Shown in pieces: positions 56,201 through 64,000 of a DNA stretch of 64,000 bases; position 1 is the first letter of the stretch, and the number at the start of each line of letters is the position of its first letter. The notes beneath the pieces are model-generated. The model made no database searches and was not told where the DNA came from. It saw only the letters and a program-made list of their open reading frames with translations. The position numbers and the translations under genes are program-made. The stretch is from Solen grandis (lineage: Eukaryota; Mollusca; Bivalvia; Adapedonta; Solenidae): NCBI GenBank assembly GCA_021229015.1, contig CM037785.1:2540964-2604963 (forward strand). The letters are read 5' to 3'.

Positions 56201-57713
56201 GTGGCTGAAATAATATTCGAACATAGGACCGAAAATTTCATTTTAGGATTAAAGAACTTCAGGATGAGATAAAAAGTTGAAACTTACACAGTTTGCAGTT
56301 CTGCAGAATTTCTACATATATTTTGATTCCTGACGTCATATGACGTCATGTGACGTCATAAGCATACTTCTTAATTTTTATTTTAGGGCAATGATTTCGA
56401 CATGATGCCAGTTGTTCAGAATAATGAAAATTTCAGAGTTATGACAGTAAAGTATGCGCTTTTGAACTAAAGCATCTTCAGCACCCTATGTCGTCATATG
56501 ACGTCACAGCTAAAAATAGTGAAAAATGGTGTTCACGCTCTACAGCCGCCATTTATGGTCGGATTTTCTTCAAATTTTCACAGATGGTACATCTTGAAAC
56601 TAAGGTGTGCATATCCTGTCAGCTAACAGAATTTCCGAAAGACCGAAGTTCTGTGGCTGAAATAAGATTCGAACATAGGACCGAAAATTTCATTTTAGCA
56701 TTAAAGAGCTTCAGGATGAGATAGAAAGTTGAAACTTACACAGTTTGCAGTTCTGCAGAATTTCTCAATATATTTTGAGTCGTGATGTCAAATGTCGTCA
56801 TGTGACGTAATAAGCACATTTCTTATGGTCGGATTTTCTTCAAATTATCACAGATTGTACACCTTGAAACTAAGGTGTACATATCCTGCCAGCTTACCGA
56901 AATTCCGAAAAACCAAAGTTCTGTGGCTGAAGTAATATTCGAACATAGGACCAAAAATTTAATTTTAGGATTGAAGAGCTTCAGGATGAGATAGAAAGTT
57001 GAAACTTACACAGTTTGCAGTTCTGCAGCATTTCTACAAATATTTTGAATCGTGACGTCAGAGGACGTCATAAACATACCACTTATTTTTAATTTGGGGC
57101 AATTATTTCGACATGATGCCAGTTGTTCAGAATAATGAAAATTTCAGAGTTATTGCAGTAAAGTATACGCTTTTGAGCAACAGCATTTTCAGCACCCTAT
57201 GACGTCATGTGACGTCAGTGCTAAAAATAGTGAAAAATGGTGTTCGCGCTCTACAGCCGCCATTTATGATCAGATTTTCTTCAAATTTTTACAGATGGTA
57301 CATCTTGAAACTAAGGTGTGCATATCCTGTCAGCTAACCTTAATTCCGAAAAACCGAAGTATTGTGGCTGAAATAAGATTCGAACATAGGACCAAAAATT
57401 TCATTTTAGGGTTAAAGAACTTCGGGATGAGATAGAAAGTTGAAACTTATACAGTTTGCAGTTCTGCATAATTTCTACATATATTTTGAGTCGTGACGTC
57501 ATATGACGTCATAAGCATACTACTACTACTGCTACTTATGTTTTCTTCTTCGTAACGAAACGCTTATTTTTCGCGGAATACAATGTCAATTGTTCAGCAT
57601 GAACATGAAATACTACCAGAGGTAAGTCATTACATGAAACTTCTATCTCCTGCTTTTTGCATTAACACAGGTTGCAGAAAGTCCTATCATTCGTTTAGAC
57701 GAATGACATCTAG

Positions 57714-57900
57714 TTTATAACTGCATTTGTTACTTATGGTTAAACCTAAAAGAAATAATACAATATGCAGCCCTCTTTCGACTTGTAGAGATAAACTGAA
57801 AAAAAAAATCCAACGACAGAGACATATGTACCAATCATTGTCTTTACTAATTTAGAAAGTTAAAACCAAATGCAATATGGTAATATAAATAAAATATAGT
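57714..57900. other. No gene seen
   Basis: Short AT-rich flank of element A. Confidence 0.4.
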
Positions 57901-58250
57901 TAATACCTCACCCTTTTACATTATCCAGACACCGGGTCAAGCGGTTTAATACCTCACCCTTTTACATTATCCAGACACCGGGTCAAGTGGTTTAATACCT
58001 CGCCCCTTTACATTATCAAGACACCGGGTCAAGTGGTTTAATACCTCGCCCCTTTGCATTATCCTGACACCGGGTCAAGTGGTTTAATACCTCACCCCTT
58101 TACATTATCCAGACACCGGGTCAAGTGGTTTAATACCTCACCCCTTTAAATTATCCAGTCACCGGGTCAAGTGGTTTAATACCTTACCAATTTACATTAT
58201 CCAGACACCAAGTCAAGTGTTATAATACCTCACCCCTTTAAATTATCAAC
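57901..58250 (+). repeat. 46-bp tandem repeat, about 7.6 units
   Basis: Unit TAATACCTCACCCTTTTACA...CCAGACACCGGGTCAAG starts at 57901, 57947, 57993, 58039, 58085, 58131, 58177 and 58223 at an exact 46-base spacing. Substitutions rise towards the 3' end. Confidence 0.97.
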
Positions 58251-59303
58251 CCCTTTTGCTGTACAAAGCCAATTCCCATTGGTTCAAGTCTTATGGTCGC
58301 CACTTTGTTTTCTTTCATTTTTTTTTCGTCAAATTTATTATCATCGCTAACCAAAATTCAAATTAATTTGGATAAATATTTTACTCCTGGTAAATTGCTT
58401 GATTTTTTTCTATTCTTTTCTTTTTTTGTGTGTGCATTTGTTCTCGTCATACTTTTTATTGCAAACTCAATAATATAATAATACACTTACAAAAGTGTCA
58501 TCAACAAAATATTGATATGCTTGCTACGATCTTTCATCCACTACCTCTCAAAACGCATTGTAATAGAATGTTTGGCCATATGCGAGAAATTTTAACCTGG
58601 TTAAAACTTCTGGGCTGTTAAACTATTCAATAAACTATTGAACCCCGTAATCAGAATTTTAAAAACATATATTTAAATTTTCTTTTCCCCTGTTCCGTTA
58701 AATGACTGATCACATTCACTGCATTCACTGCACAGGCTGAACATTTTAATAACACTTAAGATCTGTTGAAGATGCCATGTTGCGAATCGTGTCAAGGGGT
58801 ACCGCATGCATCTGCTTCGGGGATACCGTATTCTATATTTATCCGATTCGCCTAAGTCGGTGTTTAAGAAAATAGCGTTTTCCTGTGCAATGTAACATAG
58901 ACTTGCCGGTTTTATTTCTCAGGAAATAAATACTTTGCCAACATTAACGAGGGAGAGAAAAAGAGTTTATTCCTATTATCTGCATGTGGACGAGCTGCTT
59001 TAAGAGAATTCTGACTTAAATATGCGTAACGCACTTGTGCGTCGGACCCCATGGTGCGTTGCGTTGGAACAAGATTGCGTTTCCACATAGACCCTCCCAC
59101 AGGCGTTAAGTTATGAAAAAGACGATTTTACACTGACACAAGAACCACATAATTTTACTATAAAATGTAATATATAGTTAATATAAAACACTACGAAAAC
59201 CACTCATTTTACCGAACTCAAAGTTTCTGAAAAAAGAATTCAAGAATAAATGTACCCACGAAAAATTTATCTCGCCCGGGGATATGATTGGCCTTTTTTA
59301 ACT
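58251..59303. other. No gene seen
   Basis: The minus-strand frame at 58912-59100 has a coding-like opening but no recognised content or splice partner. The rest is AT-rich. Confidence 0.4.
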
Positions 59304-59530
59304 TTAACAAATCTCTTCACTTTTAAATGGCAGTTGTTTGGCCGGCATTCGCAAGATGTCATGCCGATGCCCTAATGGCTGTCCGCAGGAAACCGGTCGA
59401 TTTCTGAATGTTTGACTGGTTCCGTACTGGCCCCTGTATAGAATCGGTGAACAACGCTGGAATTCGGCAGGTTTGGATCGGGTTTTAGGATGTTTCATTT
59501 CATCCTTGATTTCTCGCATTCGCTTCTGAA
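59304..59530 (-). CDS. Terminal exon of an unrecognised gene
   Basis: A codon-like frame runs from QKRMREIKDEMKHPKTR through SPILYRGQYGTSQTF to PAKQLPFKSEEIC and a TAA. The stronger-looking acceptor (CGCCTTGCAG, exon from 59535) does not fit the phase of the upstream exon. The AG five bases later (exon from 59530) does. Basic, with many Pro/Arg/Tyr, no membrane segment and no known domain. Such Pro/Tyr-rich short proteins include axonemal microtubule-inner proteins, but that is only a guess. Confidence 0.5.
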
Positions 59531-59864
59531 CTAGTCTGCAAGGCGAATAAATCAGCACATACCGCCTTACCTCTCTAACTGAGAATATAAACTATAATTC
59601 TGTTATCCCTAGACCATTTGTATTGATTTCCTTCAGAAAATGACCTACATGTGTTCTTATTTGATAAGTTCGAATACATTTATTATCATATATCTTAGTA
59701 TGACAACTCAAGGGCTTCTAAACTTAAAGTTTAATTACAACACATTATCTCCTTCAAAATATCCATTTTCCAGATAGAAAGGCGAAGTGTTAACTGAATT
59801 CGCAGAAGCTGTTTATACATTTGTACTTGGAAGATTACCGTTAAGTAATCGACAACGCTAATAC
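59531..59864. other. Proposed intron
   Basis: Sequence between the two exons of the unrecognised gene. No other feature. Confidence 0.4.
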
Positions 59865-60004
59865 CGATGTCATTACCATACCGTCCGGGCATCGGGAAGT
59901 CGTCCAAGAACCGGGGATACCCGGCTGGCATCTGTCTGGTGACTATCCGGTATCCCATGTAATCGGACGGAACACTGATTTTTTTACTCACCGTTAAAAT
60001 AAAA
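59865..60004 (-). CDS. Internal exon of an unrecognised gene
   Basis: A strong acceptor (TATCTCTTTTCTGGCAG) opens the exon at 60004. It reads FILTVSKKISVPSDYMGY, then QMPAGYPRFLDDFPMPGRYG. Two donors are possible, GTATTAG (cut after 59865) or GTAATG (cut after 59877), both leaving one base, which fits the terminal exon at 59530. The 5' coding exon is not found, and the exon needs two bases from it. Product unknown. Confidence 0.5.
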
Positions 60005-60361
60005 CTGCCAGAAAAGAGATAACACAGTTATCTATTTACTAAAAAATGTCAATTTTTGTCTGATAATGTAGTTCTTTCGTTACAATCAGTACGTCCAGTC
60101 CCGAACAGGTAAGAAAAATGCCGACATTGTCCGGGCAGTTATCTTTCTTTACCTTTAGTTAAAATAAGCTACGCGCATTTCAATTTCATCTGAACATTTG
60201 TGAAAAAAAGCAAACTGTGCAGTTTTTCGGTAGATCTTTAAAGCGTCTGACCTCACTTAAAGCGTGCTATATTACAACATATATCACTGTTAGTTCATTC
60301 TTTTGAGGCGTATCATACCGAAGATTTTGTAAAAGGACGGAGTAATACAAATGGATGCTGG
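60005..60361 (+). promoter_or_regulatory. Possible first exon or promoter region, plus strand
   Basis: Two strong donors on the plus strand, CCCGAACAG/GTAAGAA (about 60111) and ATGGATGCTG/GTAAGTA (ATG at 60352, cut after 60361), would suit alternative first exons of a divergently transcribed gene. No second exon is recognised downstream. Confidence 0.25.
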
Positions 60362-61699
60362 TAAGTAATTTGGTTCATCTCGCGCATTTCTAGTTTTGCC
60401 GGGAATTGCCGAGTGGATACGATTACAGAGATGTGCCCCTATATACTTCCTGGCCTTTGTTCATACTAAGTCAATAACGGGCATGCACGGCTAAGGGAAG
60501 TATAGGAAATCGAGATCACCGCGCTGTAAATTGAGGAAGCTTATAATGTATAACTTAGTTTTATTCTATGAGTCGTTCTTAATGCCCACATAATAAGACT
60601 TTGCTGTTTCATATTTTATAAACGTCTACTTTCACTGACTATTCTCAGACACTGGCAATGCGGAATATTTTATATAAAAAAAGTAGGCGTATGCGTATAT
60701 ATGTATAATGCATTGGACTTAAAATGTGATTAGTAAAGCAATTCGAACACCATAGTACCTACACGCATCGATATAAGCAGACACATTTGCGGTAATACAA
60801 TTTGCAACATCATATTCAAAAGAGACTTAGGTCTATTTCTAACAAACAGCCGTAAGCCAAATACATCATAAATTCAGGGAACAGACCTAAATGGATTAAA
60901 ATGTGCGACTATACAATCTACACTTAATGACTAAATAACTAGCCAGTTTTTTCCATTCATTATTATTTGGAAACAGAGCACATGACGTGAAGCTATCCAA
61001 ACCATGCAATGACAAACTGTTATAATTGTTGGAAAGGAAGCCAGAAACATTTTGAAATAAATATTGTTGATTAAATCTGGTTGGAAACATGTCTTTGTTA
61101 CAAAATTTGCCATTTATTTGGCACAATTGTCCGAAAACTACCAATTTTGTATATCCTTTTCATCTTTGACAGAAAGCTAACATATTAGCTTAAGCGGTAC
61201 ATCAATTTCATTCCGGTATGACGTTCAAGACTCGTGACAAACACTCTGTGTCATAGAGTACCTTAGGTAAGACAATACATATTTGTATATTTTTTTTTTT
61301 ACATGTTTTGGATTTAACTGAGGCCTAAAAGTAGTTCAAATAATTATACTGAAAATGTTTTCGTGACTTAACAGGTAAAATCGCCAATCTCTTCAAGATA
61401 TACAACTAAATAACAACATGCTTCATATATAGGTTTAAAACCCATTAACCAAGTTCGGTATGCTTTGACATAAAAAAAAATGTATTTTGCAATATCCACG
61501 TAGGAAATCTCACACAGTTCTCTCTGCTATACGACAACAACAGACCGGAAATCGAATTTGAAAGCGAAAGTAAATTTCCTCAAACATTATACTGGATGTT
61601 GTTTAGGATTATGACGCATTCCTAAACTTACAGTGTCGATCACACACAAAAGTAACAATTAGAGAGTACGGGTATTTTTGGTGTTTCAAACACCATGTC
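60362..61699. other. No gene seen
   Basis: AT-rich sequence. The minus-strand frame 60896-61144 has a faintly coding-like make-up but no recognised motif. A CTTTGACAG acceptor at about 61170 leads into stops in all frames. Confidence 0.35.
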
Positions 61700-61890
61700 T
61701 GGCGTGCGTTCAGTATGTCGAACCGTATGCAACCGTACGATTACAATCAATTCTGAAGACATCTCAGTGTGATGTTCACGTATACCTAAGTACAGCATAT
61801 GTTGCAAGTGAACAGCATGATATGGTCCTAAAACAACCCCTGACTGTAAGCGACCGGTTGCATACGGTTTGGCATACTGAACACGCGTCT
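61700..61890. mobile_element. Foldback element (about 30-bp inverted arms)
   Basis: The left arm GCGTTCAGTATGTCGAACCG... (about 61703-61732) is mirrored at 61855-61884, whose reverse complement reads GCGTGTTCAGTATGCCAAACC and so on. The loop is about 120 bases. Because of the symmetry the frames on opposite strands share the motif PYAT-RLQS. Confidence 0.75.
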
Positions 61891-62224
61891 GTAGACAACC
61901 ATTTTTTTCATATGAAAGTAACAATAATGTTGATTTTTTTGTGTGGATTTCGAGCCGGCACACATAATGATTACAGGTTTGAATATCAATGGTACTTTAC
62001 CATACTCGTTAATAAAATGGCTTGATGCGGTGACACCAGATTTCATTTGAAATTCCCTGCAGAAGTTACTTCCCCTGATATGTACAGTTAATGTATATAA
62101 TGCGTAACATGACGGTGCGAGGAGTAGTACTTTATTTAATATGTTAGAAATAAAGAATAGTAAATACTTAACGTGCCCCATCAGTAGTATTAAGTAGTAG
62201 TAGTAGTAATATAGTATTCATATG
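61891..62224. other. No gene seen
   Basis: AT-rich sequence. (TAG)n at 62187-62206. Confidence 0.4.
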
Positions 62225-62485
62225 CCTGGCATTGTTTACCATCCAGTGGACTGTACTTCAATCATTCAGGGAAGTCTACATGAGAGACATGTCGTGCTGC
62301 CTCATTTAGATATCCAACCCAACCACAGTACCCTGCCACTAGTTGAACCTGTTTTATAACTACCCTTATGTACTGAGAGTTAAGTACAACTGAGATACAC
62401 CAATGACATTTTTAACAACTTTCGTAAGTCAATGTCGCATCCAGTGACCTCCCGCTTATAGATCGAACACAAATCACTCGGCCAC
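62225..62485 (-). mobile_element. Diverged tRNA-headed SINE
   Basis: The minus strand begins GGTGGCCGAGTGATTTGTG (tRNA-like) and later has ACATAAGGGTAGTTATAAAAC, close to the family-A body ATATAAGGGTAGTTGCAGGAC. The ends are too degraded to place. Confidence 0.45.
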
Positions 62486-63022
62486 CGAAACCAGCAGGAA
62501 TAGTAGTAGTCTTTCCCGTGATAACATCCAACCATTTTCAACAACAAAGTCTAGAAAAGTGCTAAATAATTAATCATATGTCAGCTTATAAAGGAATAAT
62601 GCGGAAATACAAACAGGGCGTCAATATACTTTGTGATGCTAAATATTGTGTAAATATTGTAAATATTACAACGGTAATACAATTTATTCATCTTCTGATA
62701 CTTAAAATCACATTTTAATAGACACTGTGAATATATTTCATAAAACCATGAATAATATCTTTATTGTGACAATTATCTGTAATCCTCGGAGAGAATCGCT
62801 GATGACGCCGACCAGCCCTGCGTAACGCTCGCACCTGTTTGGTTCCCTGCTTGCACTCTATACGTTACGTTTCAACAGGGTAACTGAACGCAGGGCACCC
62901 TACATTTCTTTTCACATATAGAAGTGTAAATCAAAAAAGTTTGACCAGAGCTATGGTTCTTGGTCACTTCTCTTTTCCTAACCCAATCGGAACTACTCTG
63001 CCATACTACTCCTCACTGAGCC
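62486..63022. other. No gene seen; contains a 90-bp-repeat fragment
   Basis: At about 62787-62810 GGAGAGAATCGCTGATGACG matches a unit junction of the array at 6118-6690, so that repeat is dispersed. Otherwise featureless. Confidence 0.5.
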
Positions 63023-63147
63023 GCTCTCAGTGCGGTATGCTACTGTTTGTGACTGGTTGTCTCGCTCTCAGTGCGGTATGCTACTGTTTGTGACTGGTTG
63101 TCTCGCTCTCAGTGCGGTATGCTACTGTTTGTGACTGGTTGTCTCGC
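63023..63147 (+). repeat. 41-bp tandem repeat, 3 units
   Basis: Unit GCTCTCAGTGCGGTATGCTA... starts at 63023, 63064 and 63105. The three copies are identical by eye, indicating a recent expansion. Confidence 0.97.
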
Positions 63148-64000
63148 CTCAGTAGGAGATAGCGCCAAACAAAAGAGAACACGCCTGTGGAAAAAGTTTA
63201 ATCTGTCAGCGCGTTATATGAAAATCTTTATATTAATAACAGTAATATTGATTTGTGTAAATATGTCATATTATTTACATACTTAAGATAGCTCAAAATA
63301 TCACAATTTCACAGACAGAAATTATAGCAGTTTTTCATGAATTAAGATTTTAACTTTCTAGATAGCTCCTGCATCATAAATATTACAGCTAGTTTGCTTT
63401 GCATTAATTTTGCTTTTGTAACAAGCACATTATTCTCTGTCAAATGTTTGCTAAGAGGTGGATGATGGCCAATATTTCCTTAGAAACTTCAGTAATCTAG
63501 TTTTGACTTTCTCAAAAATATTAGATACATTATGACAAAAAGACCAAATATTGCAATGAAATGTACCAGGGATATTTTAATATAGTTGGAGACAGTCAAA
63601 CATACATGTATACACTTGGCCAGAATATGTGAAACAGATACTTGTGCAGCTTCCAACAAATCCTAAGCCCAGGGGTAACCAGATTTTCAGGACGTTTAAA
63701 TTTATAAATAGTAGCCTAGAACTCTACTTTTTTTTTATATATAAAATGAAGCTTTCTTAGGGACTTATGTTTAGTATAAGACGCATATGATAAAAAAAGG
63801 TTAAGTTACATGGAAAATCTCCATAATTTGTATTTTCAATACACTATTTATTTCCCTTTTTTTCCGATAATAAAGAGATAGACCATAAGGAGATAGATAA
63901 TAAAGAAATAGATAATAAGGAGATAGATCATAAAAATTGGGGTCAAAAAGACGGGATGCAAGAAAGTGTGGAATATTTGCAAACTATTGCAAAACGTCTG
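63148..64000. other. No gene seen; short tandem repeat near the end
   Basis: AT-rich sequence. About four diverged copies of AATAAGGAGATAGAT lie at 63868-63935. Confidence 0.5.

Larger units (their letters stand above)
47420..57500 (+). repeat. Array of about twenty units of roughly 450 bp with paired CRE-palindrome clusters
   Basis: Each unit has cluster 1 (for example TGACGTCATATGACGTCA), about 300 conserved bases, cluster 2 (for example TGACGTCACGTGACGTCA), then about 150 bases. Cluster 1 lies near 47430, 47877, 48338, 48790, 49375, 49830, 50285, 50725, 51165, 51580, 52020, 52475, 53390, 53847, 54300, 54755, 55220, 55660, 56038, 56488 and 57198. Three homologous unit classes alternate in blocks. 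Class 1 has GTACGCGGTCTACAGCC, class 2 has TAGTGAAAAATGGTGTTC and class 3 has TAGCTACCAAAGTTTG. A leader module (CTTCCTAACTAAACGCTTA) recurs at 47318, 48226, 52824, 53279 and 55103. Confidence 0.93.
49122..57713 (+). mobile_element. Helentron-like element A, split by elements B and C
   Basis: The head hairpin AGGACTTTCTGC...GCAGAAAGTCCT is at 49122-49150. Its pyrimidine leader stops at 49188, where element B begins, and appears to resume at 53251 as CTTCTTCTTCTTATTATTC. Its cores follow (class 1 then class 2), and its tail is GCAGAAAGTCCT (57674-57685), palindrome TCATTCGTTTAGACGAATGA (57687-57706), then CAT and CTAG (57710-57713). That is a Helitron/Helentron-type terminus. The reconstruction of one element from both parts is inferred from matching sequence. 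Confidence 0.65.

Noticed and set aside
57600..57630. Splice donor GAG/GTAAGTC
   Set aside because: It lies in the tail region of element A and has no coding sequence before it.
47181..57713. CRISPR array
   Set aside because: The units are hundreds of bases long, diverged and inside eukaryotic transposons; there are no short direct repeats with unique spacers.
47181..57713. Ordinary centromeric-type satellite
   Set aside because: Array blocks are bounded by element heads and tails, and other copies are dispersed (46.0 kb), so a transposon core is the better reading.
60896..61144. 82-codon minus-strand frame
   Set aside because: Slightly coding-like but overlaps another open frame on the same strand and has no recognisable motif. 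Left unassigned.

Overview
The window looks like nuclear genomic DNA of a mollusc, most likely a bivalve. It is AT-rich and gene-poor. Its coding pieces are short exons bounded by spliceosomal splice sites. It is packed with dispersed repeats of types familiar from bivalve genomes: tRNA-headed SINEs ending in GGTGGGACGTTAAA, Helentron-like elements with tandem-repeat cores, and MITEs. The species is not identifiable by eye. Two runs of exactly 100 N (28461-28560 and 45878-45977) are assembly gaps of conventional, probably unknown, length.

Layout. 0-17 kb: a minus-strand ORF with two CCHC zinc knuckles (322-1347), then a candidate three-exon minus-strand gene (16962-16900, 3949-3855, 2754-2668) that may encode a small B12D/NDUFA4-like one-helix protein. 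A truncated or first exon resembling the P2X7 C-terminal-like domain family lies at 14587-14751. A 90-bp tandem repeat carrying CRE palindromes lies at 6118-6690. 17-36 kb: simple repeats, SINEs, MITEs, a decayed LINE reverse transcriptase (about 26.25-26.75 kb), a candidate minus-strand gene broken by a gap (28716-27015), a Helentron-like element at 30.3-31.0 kb, and a decayed LINE endonuclease/linker fragment (35.4-35.84 kb). 37-39 kb: the best gene in the window, an intact single-coding-exon, RING-less TRIM-like protein of 565 aa with a splice acceptor just upstream of its ATG. 40-46 kb: more Helentron-like and hAT-like elements.

47.2-57.7 kb is the most striking part. Nested non-autonomous Helentron-like elements have hairpin heads and tails of subterminal inverted repeat, palindrome and CTAG. 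Their cores hold about twenty tandem units of roughly 450 bp. Each unit carries two clusters of overlapping TGACGTCA (CRE/ATF-type) palindromes, alternately about 300 and 150 bp apart. No Rep/helicase gene is present, so mobilisation would need a partner elsewhere. 57.9-64 kb: 46-bp and 41-bp tandem repeats, a minus-strand gene with at least two exons and unknown function (60004-59304), a foldback element, and a diverged SINE.

I see no operon-like organisation and no functional link between the host genes. The main biology visible is transposable-element traffic and the repeated build-up of CRE-type palindromes.
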